Assembly (NCBI RefSeq): GCF_014205845.1
Contig: NZ_JACHCR010000016.1
Span: 98,519-162,518 of the forward strand
Reading direction: 5' to 3'
DNA length: 64,000 nucleotides
Origin: Mucilaginibacter cryoferens
Lineage (GTDB): Bacteria; Bacteroidota; Bacteroidia; Sphingobacteriales; Sphingobacteriaceae
Under the pieces are notes generated by a model. That model did not search any database, was not told the DNA's origin, and was given only the letters and a program-made list of their open reading frames with translations. Made by a program: the position numbers and the translations under genes. Positions within the stretch are counted from its first letter, which is position 1. Each line of letters opens with the position of its first letter. Of the stretch, positions 29,137 to 37,959 are shown piece after piece.

Positions 29137-29427
29137 TTATATATTGCTGTAAAAATCAATTGTTTGCCCGTCATTTAACGTAATGATCGCTTTTTTATAC
29201 GTAGCAGCACGGCCAGAAACGGCGCCTGCTTTAGTATTGCGAGTTTTAAGTTTGCCGACGTATTTCATAGTGTTTACCGCTTTAACGTTAACACCATACA
29301 TTGCCTCAATGGCGCCTTTTATCTGAATTTTGTTTGCTCTGTGATCAACTTTGAAAGCATAACGGTTAAGTTTCTCGGTTAATTGAGTTACTTTTTCAGT
29401 AAGTAAGGGTTTCTTTAAAATTTCCAT
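29137..29427 (-). CDS. rplW: 50S ribosomal protein L23
   Basis: A 96-residue L23 (LLTEKVTQLTEKLNRYAFKV, KGAIEAMYGVNVKAVNTM), the docking site of trigger factor and SRP at the tunnel exit. It lies 2 bp after rplD and 7 bp before rplB. Confidence 0.97.
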   Translation of the reverse strand: MEILKKPLLTEKVTQLTEKLNRYAFKVDHRANKIQIKGAIEAMYGVNVKAVNTMKYVGKLKTRNTKAGAVSGRAATYKKAIITLNDGQTIDFYSNI

Positions 29428-29429
29428 AA

Positions 29430-30062
29430 TTACTTAGCTAATGCTTCCTCCAAAGTTTTTACAGCGCCTGTAGTTAATAACAGTTTACCAGCGTTTAACA
29501 CATCATAAGTGTTTAGCTGCTCAACTGAGATCACTTTCGTTTTCTTCAGGTTTCTGCTTGATAAATACACATTGTTATTTTCGGCAGCAGCTACTACTAA
29601 TAATGTTTTGTCATTAGTAACATTCAAATCTGCCTCCATTTTAATGTAGGTTTTAGTTTTGATGTTATCAAAATTAAAATCTTCCAATACTAAAATGTTG
29701 TTATCTTTTGCTTTGTATGATAAAGCCGATTTACGGGCCAGTGATTTTAACTTCTTGTTTAATTTGAAGCTATAATCGCGGGGCTGCGGACCGAAAACGC
29801 GACCACCACCATTAAATAATGGAGATTTAACGCTACCTGCACGGGCACCACCTGTACCTTTTTGTTTATATAACTTGCGGGTTGAACCTGCAATCTCGTT
29901 ACGCTGTTTTGATTTGTGTGTTCCCTGACGTTGGTTAGCTAAAAACTGCTTAACATCAAGATAAATCGCGTGATCGTTTGGTTCAATACCGAATACCGAC
30001 TCAGGAAGTTGCACCTTGGCACCTGTTTCTTTACCTGATACGTTTAATACGTTTACTTCCAT
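29430..30062 (-). CDS. rplD: 50S ribosomal protein L4
   Basis: A 210-residue L4. The extended loop that reaches into the exit tunnel is visible as [20 protein letters not shown] and [20 protein letters not shown]. The C-terminal domain is [20 protein letters not shown]. In E. coli L4 represses its own operon; no matching leader is evident here because rpsJ is not upstream. It lies 1 bp after rplC. Confidence 0.98.
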   Translation of the reverse strand: MEVNVLNVSGKETGAKVQLPESVFGIEPNDHAIYLDVKQFLANQRQGTHKSKQRNEIAGSTRKLYKQKGTGGARAGSVKSPLFNGGGRVFGPQPRDYSFKLNKKLKSLARKSALSYKAKDNNILVLEDFNFDNIKTKTYIKMEADLNVTNDKTLLVVAAAENNNVYLSSRNLKKTKVISVEQLNTYDVLNAGKLLLTTGAVKTLEEALAK

Positions 30063-30063
30063 C

Positions 30064-30681
30064 TTATTTATCCACTATTACGAATGAACCCTTAGCTCCG
30101 GGGATGGAACCTTTAACAACCAACAGATTCTGCTCAGCGAAAACCTTTACAACTTGTAAATTTTGTGTTTTAACGCGTACGTTTCCGGTTTGACCCGCCA
30201 TGCGCATGCCTTTAAATACACGAGATGGCCATGATGACGCACCCAAAGATCCTGGCGCACGTAAACGATTGTGTTGACCGTGAGTTTGCATACCCACACC
30301 ACTAAAACCGTGACGCTTTACCACACCCTGAAATCCTTTACCTTTTGAAGTACCAACTACATCAACAAAATCTCCCGCAGCGAAAATCTCAACAGTGATT
30401 GTATCACCTAATGATTTTTCGTCCTCGAAAGATTTAAATTCAACAAGCTTACGCTTTGGAGTTGTACCGGCTTTTTGGAAGTGTCCTTTTAACGGACCAG
30501 AAGTGTTTTTTTCCTTTTTGTCGCCATATGCCAGCTGTACTGCAGCATATCCGTCTGTATCCACAGACTTAACTTGTGTTACCACGCAAGGGCCAGCTTC
30601 GATTACTGTACAAGGAATGTTTTTCCCTGTTTCATCGAAAATGCTGGTCATTCCTACTTTTTTACCAATAATTCCTGACAT
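30064..30681 (-). CDS. rplC: 50S ribosomal protein L3
   Basis: A 205-residue L3 ([60 protein letters not shown]), one of the two assembly-initiating 50S proteins. It is the first gene of the cluster here: a strong promoter lies directly upstream and rpsJ, its usual upstream neighbour, is absent. Confidence 0.98.
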   Translation of the reverse strand: MSGIIGKKVGMTSIFDETGKNIPCTVIEAGPCVVTQVKSVDTDGYAAVQLAYGDKKEKNTSGPLKGHFQKAGTTPKRKLVEFKSFEDEKSLGDTITVEIFAAGDFVDVVGTSKGKGFQGVVKRHGFSGVGMQTHGQHNRLRAPGSLGASSWPSRVFKGMRMAGQTGNVRVKTQNLQVVKVFAEQNLLVVKGSIPGAKGSFVIVDK

Positions 30682-30755
30682 TTTCTTAATTTGTTTGTGT
30701 CCATCGAAGCAGTAGGGCTTCGTTCAAGACATATTATTCCCCCCGAAAGGGACGG

Positions 30756-30786
30756 CAAAGATAGAAACTTTGTAGTAATAATCAAA
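30756..30786 (-). promoter_or_regulatory. Promoter of the ribosomal superoperon
   Basis: On the minus strand TTTG (30786-30783), a 19-bp spacer and TATCTTTG (30763-30756) match the Bacteroidota consensus TTTG-N19-TAnnTTTG exactly. The predicted leader to the rplC ATG is about 70 bp. The rest of the 30682-31014 gap shows no gene, only AT-rich sequence; TATATTTA at 30992-30999 may serve the plus-strand gene but has no good -33 box. Confidence 0.85.
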
Positions 30787-31014
30787 TAGTTAGTGAGTTA
30801 TTTTTTTATAAATTTTACACACGTGTTTTGCGAATCTGTTTTGAGGTATTTAGTTGGGAACTAATTGGTTCAATTTGGCGCAAAAAGAGTGCAACTTGAA
30901 GCACCCTGCCAAACGTTAAGATAACCACGCCTGGTTTTAAAAATCTGATGTCGCATTATCCGGGACACCCCACTTTTATTTTAATAAAACCTATATTTAT
31001 AAAAATTCAACATT

Positions 31015-32037
31015 ATGCCCGCAATATCACTCCGCCGTAACCTGATTTTGATCTGCGTGATCGCAATTTTGATATTTTGTGGTGGAGAGCTTATACTGCA
31101 TAACGTAGCATCAACCGTAAAAAATAAAGTTGCCGATGGCTTATTGGCCGATTTTACAATCACTTTTCCGGCATTATACTACTTTATTATTATTCGCCCT
31201 TCCCGGGCATCGGCAAGGCGGCTCCTATTTGTTATCAGTATATGCCTGGCTATTGCCTACCTGGTACTCCCGGCACAGCAAAAAGCATATATATTGCAGA
31301 TCCGTAAACTATCGGCCCTTGCCGAACTGCTGTTTATAGTTTACGCTTTCACTAAATTTAATAAGCTAAGACTGGCCTACAATGCTCAAAAAGCAGTATT
31401 ACCCGATCCTATCTATAATTTACGACTGGCAATGGCCAACACCATGGGCGATTCGCTGGGTGTAAAAATTGTGGCCTCGGAACTGGCCGTTTTAAAATAC
31501 GGCTTGTTTTCATGGAAAAAAGAACAACCGGCACTTGCCAACAGTCGCTCATTCACTACCCATAAAGATTTTGGCTACATCGCGATATGGTGTATACTGT
31601 TGGTTGCTGTAATGGTAGAAACATTTGCATTTCACCTGCTACTATTAAAATGGAGCCATTTAGCGGCCATGATAATTACCGGGCTTACGCTATACGGCGT
31701 TATTTTTTTCATTGCCGATCTTTCGGCAATAATTAAAAGAAAAGTGGAGATAAATCAAACTACCCTGCTATTACGCACGGGCTTACGCTGGCGGGCAATA
31801 GTTGATATAGCCAACATTCAATCTGTAAATAAAATTATTAACGATTATAATTCAGATGATGCTTATCTTCAAGGGGGGATAATAAAAAGTAGCGGTAACC
31901 TGCTTATTACTTTTAAAACCCCTGTACAGGTAGATAAGCTTTATGGCAAAAGTAAAATGGTAAGCAGCATACTGATGAATATTGATGATTACGAAACGTT
32001 TGCTGCAACGATAAATATTGCACTTACTCCTTCCTAA
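31015..32037 (+). CDS. Membrane protein of unknown function
   Basis: A 340-residue protein I do not recognise. It has about six hydrophobic segments: four in the first 110 residues (LILICVIAILIFCGGELIL, LLFVISICLAIAYLVL and others), then two around 190-235 (FGYIAIWCILLVAVMVETFA, HLAAMIITGLTLYGVIFFIA). A soluble C-terminal domain of about 100 residues has alternating strands that could be a PH-like fold (GLRWRAIVDIANIQSV, GNLLITFKTPVQV); that is a guess. Its last 14 bp overlap the end of the convergent protease gene. Confidence 0.75.
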   Translation: MPAISLRRNLILICVIAILIFCGGELILHNVASTVKNKVADGLLADFTITFPALYYFIIIRPSRASARRLLFVISICLAIAYLVLPAQQKAYILQIRKLSALAELLFIVYAFTKFNKLRLAYNAQKAVLPDPIYNLRLAMANTMGDSLGVKIVASELAVLKYGLFSWKKEQPALANSRSFTTHKDFGYIAIWCILLVAVMVETFAFHLLLLKWSHLAAMIITGLTLYGVIFFIADLSAIIKRKVEINQTTLLLRTGLRWRAIVDIANIQSVNKIINDYNSDDAYLQGGIIKSSGNLLITFKTPVQVDKLYGKSKMVSSILMNIDDYETFAATINIALTPS

Positions 32038-33193
32038 CCTCAATCTTTTTCACATTTCCTTGTTCGTCTCTAATAGTAAACGTTGCCGATTCCTTTGCAC
32101 CTAGGATTGATCTTCCATTATTAAGCATGTAGCAAAAATCAACCTTTGAAAAATCCCGGTCATCAACAGCAATAATTTGTTGCCCCGGTTTTACCAGGGT
32201 CGTCGCCTTTTCAAAAACAACGCCAACTACCAGCTTATCGCCAATTATAGCCGGTTCAAACGGCCATTGCTTTGCGCTAAGATCATTAACCTCGTTGTAT
32301 GCATCAACATAAAATCTGCCGTGTATAAAATCAAGTGTAACGGTGCCATAATCAAATAGCTTACTGCCAATGGCGGGGTTGCTTACCTTGTTGGTAGTGG
32401 CTATTGTATTATCAAAGCGGGTGCTGCCTATTTTTAAGTTTGGGATCTTGATAAGATATTTCTCTGCATTTTGCTGCAGCCCCATAACCCCAAACTGGTT
32501 GGCACCAAATCCTTTTGATAAAATTTCATAAGCATTGTATTTGGTAAGCTGGTTCATGATATCCTCTGTCATCCTTAAAAAGGCATTGTCGCCCGAGTCA
32601 AATTCCAGGTACAGGTTAACTTTGTTGTTTAACTTTACAGTGATGATAGGGTCGCTTTGCCCCCCAGAGCTTCTTAGCGATACACTGTGTTTGGGGTTTA
32701 ATGCCAGCTTATCGGGCTCATCGGTAATAATAAGCACATGCCTGTCATTGGCTATCTGTATAATGGAGTTGCGTAACATGTTACTGCCAATAACGCCGTC
32801 AATTTCCCAGCATTTATACATTTGGGCCTCCAGGGTTCCGGCAGGTATATTGTTAAATACAAGGTTGCCCAATTTAATCTCGTTCAGATTTACCACCGTT
32901 ACAGAATCTTTGTTCCCGTTTGAATCCCTCATCAGGTTTTTATTGATAACCGGGGCTGCAAGTTCGGCAGCCAGGGCTTTACTGATATTAGTAGGCGAGC
33001 CCGTATCAAAAATAAATTTACGTTTTTTACCGGCCACCTCGGGGTAAATAAAAATCCGCCCGTTAACATTTTCAAAAGGAATCTCCTCGTAATAACCCGA
33101 AGTTTTGATGCCACCCTGGTTAAACGAAAAACTTTGCGCAAAGCAAACAGATGTGGTTAATAGCGCAAAAAGGCAACTGGCAATAATTTTCAT
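32024..33193 (-). CDS. Secreted retropepsin-like aspartic protease with PDZ-like domain
   Basis: A 389-residue exported protein with a signal peptide ending near VCFAQ. Two retropepsin-like lobes are seen: FIFDTGSPTNIS with the catalytic-type D63-T-G65, and a second lobe with LYLEFDSGDNAF (D199-S-G). A C-terminal PDZ-like segment starts near residue 305 (LVVGVVFEKATTLVKPGQQI). Proteins of this two-lobe type are common in Bacteroidota and are thought to be periplasmic or outer-membrane proteases; the substrate is unknown. It converges on, and overlaps by 14 bp, the preceding membrane protein gene. Confidence 0.85.
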   Translation of the reverse strand: MKIIASCLFALLTTSVCFAQSFSFNQGGIKTSGYYEEIPFENVNGRIFIYPEVAGKKRKFIFDTGSPTNISKALAAELAAPVINKNLMRDSNGNKDSVTVVNLNEIKLGNLVFNNIPAGTLEAQMYKCWEIDGVIGSNMLRNSIIQIANDRHVLIITDEPDKLALNPKHSVSLRSSGGQSDPIITVKLNNKVNLYLEFDSGDNAFLRMTEDIMNQLTKYNAYEILSKGFGANQFGVMGLQQNAEKYLIKIPNLKIGSTRFDNTIATTNKVSNPAIGSKLFDYGTVTLDFIHGRFYVDAYNEVNDLSAKQWPFEPAIIGDKLVVGVVFEKATTLVKPGQQIIAVDDRDFSKVDFCYMLNNGRSILGAKESATFTIRDEQGNVKKIEVRKE

Positions 33194-33314
33194 GATGGTA
33201 TTTAGCTGTACAAGCTACAAAATTTAATTAGGTGCATAAAACGCGATGACCGTTTAGCTATTTCAGCTTTATTTTATTACCTTGAACCATCTAATAATTA
33301 AGCCATTAACTGCA

Positions 33315-34724
33315 ATGAGATATTTCGCCAAAACACTTGCTCTTTTTATTGTAGCAACAATATTATTTGCCTGCAAACAAAAAACTACGGTAGTGCATGA
33401 CAGATTAGGCAAGGCCACCCGCGAAGATAAAAACGGTTGGATATATGTGCACCTTGCCGGCTCCCCTGCCGATATTGGTTACCAGCACGGCTACCTACTC
33501 TCTAAAGAGATTGATACCCTAATAAAGGTGATGGCATATTATCTGCCCTATACCAGTAAAAAAGACTGGGCTTTTTATCGCAAAGCATCGGCCCGCTTTA
33601 TGTGGACCAAGATTGACAAAGAATACCAGGACGAGATACGTGGTATTGCCGAAGGCTTACAGGCCAGGGGTATGAAATACGATACCCTGGATATTGTAGC
33701 CCTGAATGCCAATATAGAGCTTTCGCAATATTATGTACCCCAATTAATGGATAAGATAAAACCCGGCAGTGGCGATAACAAAGCGCCCGGTAATTGCAGC
33801 GCCTTTATAGCCACCGGCAAATACACCAAAGATGGCAAGATAGTTATTGGCCATAATAACTGGACGGATTATATTGAAGGCGAAAGATGGAACGTAATTG
33901 CCGACATTGTACCCGAAAAAGGCAATCACATATTGATGGACACCGCGCCGGGTTTTATTCATAGCGGCGATGATTTTGTGGAAACCAGCACCGGCATACT
34001 GATCACCGAAACTACCATTACCGGCTTTAAAGGATTTGATACTACCCGCACGCCAGAATTTGTACGGGCCCGTAAAGCAGCCCAATACAGCAGCAGTATT
34101 GATGATGTGATAAAAATTATGACCACCGATAACAACGGCGGTTACGCCAACGACTGGCTGATAGGCGATACCAAAACCAACGAAGTTGCCAAACTGGAAC
34201 TGGGTCTTAAAACCCAAAAAGTATGGCGGTCGAAAGATACGGCCATGATAGGCTCCAATTTCCCTTCCGACCCGAACCTGATAAAACAGGAAACTAATTT
34301 TAATGTGAATGATAAAACAACTTCGCCCAATGCCCGTAAACTGCGCATGGAGAAACTGGTTTGCATTAATTACAAAGGCAAACTGGATGCCGAAAACGGA
34401 AAAACAATTGAAGGTGACACTTTTGATGCCCTTAACGGTAAACAAGCCTTAAACCGCTGCGTAATAGATGGCCATATAGATGAAGACCCCAAAGGCTGCC
34501 CCGAGTGGAGTGAAGGCCCCTACTACCCTATGGGCGCCGTACAAGGCAAAGTAGCCACTGCTGATATGGCCTCCAAAATGCAGCTATGGGCACACATGGG
34601 GCACCCGGGCGGTACCGATTTTTTAGCAGCGCCTTTCTTTAAAAAACACCCGGAGTATAGTTACCAGGCCAAATACCTGAGAGATATGAAGGCATACCCG
34701 TGGACGTTGTTTGCGGCTAAGTAA
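33315..34724 (+). CDS. C45-family acyltransferase/hydrolase lipoprotein
   Basis: A 469-residue exported lipoprotein; the ATG at 33315 gives a signal ending in LFAC, whereas the upstream in-frame start at 33282 does not. The likely Ntn nucleophile is Cys161 in GNCSAFIATG, which would be freed by autoproteolysis, followed by GKIVIGHNNWTDY. The downstream ANDWLIGDTKTNEVAKLELG also resembles phospholipase B-like proteins. The C45/PLB-like superfamily cleaves amide or ester bonds of acylated substrates; the substrate here is unknown. A possible promoter (TACCTTGA near 33281) is weak. An inverted repeat follows the gene. Confidence 0.82.
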   Translation: MRYFAKTLALFIVATILFACKQKTTVVHDRLGKATREDKNGWIYVHLAGSPADIGYQHGYLLSKEIDTLIKVMAYYLPYTSKKDWAFYRKASARFMWTKIDKEYQDEIRGIAEGLQARGMKYDTLDIVALNANIELSQYYVPQLMDKIKPGSGDNKAPGNCSAFIATGKYTKDGKIVIGHNNWTDYIEGERWNVIADIVPEKGNHILMDTAPGFIHSGDDFVETSTGILITETTITGFKGFDTTRTPEFVRARKAAQYSSSIDDVIKIMTTDNNGGYANDWLIGDTKTNEVAKLELGLKTQKVWRSKDTAMIGSNFPSDPNLIKQETNFNVNDKTTSPNARKLRMEKLVCINYKGKLDAENGKTIEGDTFDALNGKQALNRCVIDGHIDEDPKGCPEWSEGPYYPMGAVQGKVATADMASKMQLWAHMGHPGGTDFLAAPFFKKHPEYSYQAKYLRDMKAYPWTLFAAK

Positions 34725-34731
34725 GAGCAGC

Positions 34732-34782
34732 GTATAAAGAAGACATATAAAACTTTAAAAGCCCTGTAAGTCTTCTTTATAC
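34732..34782. terminator. Inverted repeat between convergent genes
   Basis: GTATAAAGAAGAC at 34732-34744 and GTCTTCTTTATAC at 34770-34782 form a 13-bp perfect inverted repeat with a 25-base loop. The right arm covers the toxin stop codon. There is no T-run, so the role as a bidirectional terminator is inferred only from position. Confidence 0.45.
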
Positions 34783-35034
34783 ATAATGATACCTGCACTG
34801 TAAAATATGTAACCAACCATCCTTAACTTTATATATTAAGCGGTGTTCGTCAGTAATTCTTCGGCTCCAGCAACCTGCAAAATTTCCCTTCAGAGGTTCG
34901 GGTTTACCAATGCCTTTAAATGGCGAACGTAAGCATTCTTTAATAAGAGCGTTAATTCGCTCCAATACCTTTCTATCGGCTTGCTGCCAATATAAGTAAT
35001 CATCCAAGCCCTGGGTTTGCCAAACCAATTCCAA
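34777..35034 (-). CDS. yoeB: YoeB-type mRNA interferase toxin
   Basis: An 85-residue RelE-superfamily toxin that cleaves mRNA in the ribosomal A site. The four YoeB catalytic residues fall at the same numbers as in E. coli: E46 (KPEP), R65 (EHRLIY), H83 and Y84 (RYHYV at the C-terminus). WSRRITDEHRL is also conserved. The start codon is TTG: no ATG exists in frame, and the TTG at 35034 aligns with the E. coli start. One base separates it from the antitoxin stop, so translation is probably coupled and inefficient. Confidence 0.95.
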   Translation of the reverse strand: MELVWQTQGLDDYLYWQQADRKVLERINALIKECLRSPFKGIGKPEPLKGNFAGCWSRRITDEHRLIYKVKDGWLHILQCRYHYV

Positions 35035-35035
35035 G

Positions 35036-35290
35036 TTAATCTTCTATTAATTTGTGTTGATGAAAGGTTCCGTTATCCATTTCGTCAATAGCATCCTGCA
35101 AACGTTTCCTGTTAGCTTCACTTTTAACAATATGTAATGTTTCGGTCATGGCATTATATTCATCCAAACCAATCACCACAACATTTTTCCCTTTGCTGCG
35201 CGACACAATAACAACTTCGGCATCATCATTCACTTTATCTAAATTCCGGGCAAGGTTTTTCCGAAACTCTGTATAATTTAAAACCTCCAT
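35036..35290 (-). CDS. yefM: YefM-type antitoxin
   Basis: An 84-residue Phd/YefM-family antitoxin. The N-terminal DNA-binding part is MEVLNYTEFRKNLARNLDKV, then VVIVSRSKGKNVVVIGLDEY. The C-terminal half (LQDAIDEMDNGTFHQHKLIE) should wrap around and neutralise YoeB. It is first in a two-gene operon and likely represses its own promoter through the palindrome directly upstream. Confidence 0.94.
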   Translation of the reverse strand: MEVLNYTEFRKNLARNLDKVNDDAEVVIVSRSKGKNVVVIGLDEYNAMTETLHIVKSEANRKRLQDAIDEMDNGTFHQHKLIED

Positions 35291-35297
35291 ATATTGA

Positions 35298-35344
35298 GTA
35301 CTTAATTAAGTACAAATTTAAGTATTTTAAATTGAATTTACCAA
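35298..35344 (-). promoter_or_regulatory. Promoter and operator of the yefM-yoeB operon
   Basis: On the minus strand TAAATTTG (35320-35313) is a -7 box, with TTG (35344-35342) 21 bp upstream. The 16-bp perfect palindrome GTACTTAATTAAGTAC (35298-35313) abuts the -7 box and covers the likely transcription start, as expected for autorepression. The core GTAC resembles the TGTACA core of E. coli YefM operators. Confidence 0.65.
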
Positions 35345-35390
35345 CCATTTAGATTATCCCAACTATACAATGACTTAAGTAAAAAAATAA

Positions 35391-35434
35391 ATAGTACTAT
35401 GTTATAAATAGTACTATACAAAACAATATATTTG
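35391..35434 (+). promoter_or_regulatory. Promoter with twin ATAGTACTAT palindromes
   Basis: The 10-bp palindrome ATAGTACTAT occurs perfectly at 35391-35400 and 35408-35417 (17 bp apart, within TAAATAGTACTAT). TATATTTG at 35427-35434 is a -7 box for the aminopeptidase. The second palindrome takes the place of the -33 element, so a regulator probably binds there. Confidence 0.6.
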
Positions 35435-35455
35435 TTTGTATTAAATCAAACGAAT

Positions 35456-37921
35456 ATGAAAAAGTTACATACCTCCCTATTATTTTGTGTTTGTTTAGCC
35501 GCTATTGGTGGGCTTACTCCGTTAAGGGCCCAGGAAAAACCGGCAGATGGCATATCAAAAATATACCGGGAAACACCGGTTAAGATCAATGATCTGGTAC
35601 ATACCAAACTCGATGTAAGCTTCGACTATAAAAAACGCTACTTATATGGCAAGGAGTGGATAACGTTAAAGCCTCACTTTTATCCTACCGATACTTTAAG
35701 ATTAGACGCTAAAGGGATGGACCTGAAGAATATTTCGGTTATAAAATATGGCAAAAAGCTTCCCCTTAAATTTGCTTACGACAGCCTTACCGTAGCCATT
35801 CAGTTAGATAAAGTTTACCGTAACAATGAGAGTTATACAATATACATCGATTATACAGCAAAACCCAACGAGTTAAAAACTTCCCGCAAACACGGTAAAG
35901 GCCTATACTTTATTAATCCTGATGGCACCGAAAAAGACAAGCCTACCCAGATATGGACGGAAGGCGAACCCGAAAGCTCATCGGCCTGGTTCCCTACTAT
36001 TGATAAGCCTAATCAAAAAACCACCAGTGAAATAAGCATGACGGTTCCGGCTAAATATGTTACTTTATCAAATGGCCGACTTGCATCACAAAAAAACAAC
36101 CCCAACCATACCCGTACCGATACCTGGAAAATGGAATGGCCCAACGCGCCTTATCTGTTTATGATGGCCGTTGGCGATTTTGGCATTTACCGTGATAGCT
36201 GGCACGGCAAGGACGTAAGCTATTACGTAGAGCCAAAATTTGCCCCCTATGCAAAGGATATATTTGGCTTTACGCCCGAGGCTATCGGCTTCTTCTCGAA
36301 AATTACGGGTGTCGATTATCCTTGGAACAAGTATGCGCAAATTACGGTGCGTGATTATGTAAGCGGTGCTATGGAAAATACCACAGCCATGATGACCGGC
36401 GATGGTGCCCAGGCCACCAAACGCGAACTGGTGGATAGGATACACTATGATTTTGGGAGCATACATGAGCTGTTTCACCAATGGTTTGGAGATTATGTAA
36501 CCACCGAAAGCTGGAGCAACCTAACCCTCAACGAATCATTTGCCGACCTGGGCGAAATACTTTGGGCCGAGCATCGTTATGGGCAGGATGCAGCCGATGA
36601 GCACGTTCGCGAAGGTTTGCAGGGCTATCTCAACAATCCTCAAAACGCCGCAAAGTGCCTGGTTCGTTTTTATTATAATGATAGTCAGGATGTATTTGAT
36701 GGCGTTACCTACCAAAAGGGTGGCCGCATATTAAATATGCTGAGGCACTATTTAGGTAACGATGCTTTTTATAAAGGCTTGAATATTTACCTTAAAACAA
36801 ATGCACTTAAAAACGCCGAAGCCCAGCAGCTCCGCCTGGCTATGGAAGACGCCAGCGGGCTTGATCTAAACTGGTTTTTCAATCAATGGTATTATGGTGC
36901 CGGTCACCCGGTACTAAATATCAGTTATAAGTGGAACGAGGCCAGCAAAACCCAAACCATTTACCTGCAACAGACCCAACCCGGGCAAACCTTTATTTTG
37001 CCGATGGCGGTTGATATTTATGCTAATGGCAAAAAGAACCGCCAGCAGGTTTGGATGCGCGAAAAAGCAGATACCCTGGTTTTTCATGCAGATAAAAAAC
37101 CCGATCTGGTAAATGTAGATGCCGACAAAATATTAGTTGCAAAAAAGAATGATAACAAAACGCAGGAAGAATATGCTTTTCAATACGCCAATGCCCCTTT
37201 ATACCTCGACAGATATGAAGCTATTGACGCAGCGGTCCAGCAAAAAACAGCAGCCGGGCACCAGATCTTAATAAAGGCATTAAAAGATAAATACTATGGC
37301 TTACGCCTTAAAGCAATGCAGGCCCTAAATATGGATAACGATACAATCCGCACCGCTGCTTACCCCTTAATAGTTGAAATGGCCCAAAAGGATAGCATTA
37401 GCTTAAGCCGTGCGCAGGCTATTGTAATTCTGGGCAAATTCAAAAAGCCTGAAAACATGGGTTTATTGAAACAAGCCCTAAAAAGTGACTCATATGCAGT
37501 GCAGGGTGCAGCTTTGTGGGCAATAAACCAGATAAACCCAACCGAGGCAATGGCGCTTGCTCCTTTGTACGAAAAAGATAACAAAGGCGACCTTACCGAT
37601 GCTTTATATACTGTATACACCGCCAACGCCGGCGACGATAAATGGGATTTTGTATTCCGCTTTTACATGAGTCGTTTTGAAGAATCGCGGTACAACCTAA
37701 CCGAAAAGTTTGCAGGTTATATTGGCAGAATAAAAAACCAGGCCAATGTACAGCAAGGCATTACCGAGATCAAAAAACTTGGAGTTGAATATAAAAAGTA
37801 TATAGGCTCAAAAATCATCGGCATATTAACACAGATAAAAACACACCGTGCAGCAATGCTGGATACAGCATCGGTAAAAGTGGCTGATGATGCTATTGAA
37901 GAGATTAATAAGGCGAAGTAG
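35456..37921 (+). CDS. M1-family zinc aminopeptidase with HEAT-like C-terminus
   Basis: An 821-residue exported protease; the ATG at 35456 gives a signal peptide ending near PLRAQ. The exopeptidase motif GAMEN is at 304-308. The zinc site HELFH (337-341) is followed after 18 residues by E360 (NESFAD), the exact M1 spacing. After the catalytic and beta domains, residues from about 590 on form helical repeats of HEAT type (LRLKAMQALNMDNDTI, ARAIVILGKF-like). It removes N-terminal residues from peptides, probably in the periplasm. The promoter carries twin palindromes and so may be regulated. Confidence 0.93.
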   Translation: MKKLHTSLLFCVCLAAIGGLTPLRAQEKPADGISKIYRETPVKINDLVHTKLDVSFDYKKRYLYGKEWITLKPHFYPTDTLRLDAKGMDLKNISVIKYGKKLPLKFAYDSLTVAIQLDKVYRNNESYTIYIDYTAKPNELKTSRKHGKGLYFINPDGTEKDKPTQIWTEGEPESSSAWFPTIDKPNQKTTSEISMTVPAKYVTLSNGRLASQKNNPNHTRTDTWKMEWPNAPYLFMMAVGDFGIYRDSWHGKDVSYYVEPKFAPYAKDIFGFTPEAIGFFSKITGVDYPWNKYAQITVRDYVSGAMENTTAMMTGDGAQATKRELVDRIHYDFGSIHELFHQWFGDYVTTESWSNLTLNESFADLGEILWAEHRYGQDAADEHVREGLQGYLNNPQNAAKCLVRFYYNDSQDVFDGVTYQKGGRILNMLRHYLGNDAFYKGLNIYLKTNALKNAEAQQLRLAMEDASGLDLNWFFNQWYYGAGHPVLNISYKWNEASKTQTIYLQQTQPGQTFILPMAVDIYANGKKNRQQVWMREKADTLVFHADKKPDLVNVDADKILVAKKNDNKTQEEYAFQYANAPLYLDRYEAIDAAVQQKTAAGHQILIKALKDKYYGLRLKAMQALNMDNDTIRTAAYPLIVEMAQKDSISLSRAQAIVILGKFKKPENMGLLKQALKSDSYAVQGAALWAINQINPTEAMALAPLYEKDNKGDLTDALYTVYTANAGDDKWDFVFRFYMSRFEESRYNLTEKFAGYIGRIKNQANVQQGITEIKKLGVEYKKYIGSKIIGILTQIKTHRAAMLDTASVKVADDAIEEINKAK

Positions 37922-37959
37922 CTTGTATGTATGAGCAAAGCTGATGTCTATACATCGTG

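Noticed and set aside
33744..34445. 233-codon open frame antisense to the C45 gene
   Set aside because: The sense strand has a signal peptide and family motifs; the antisense translation has none.
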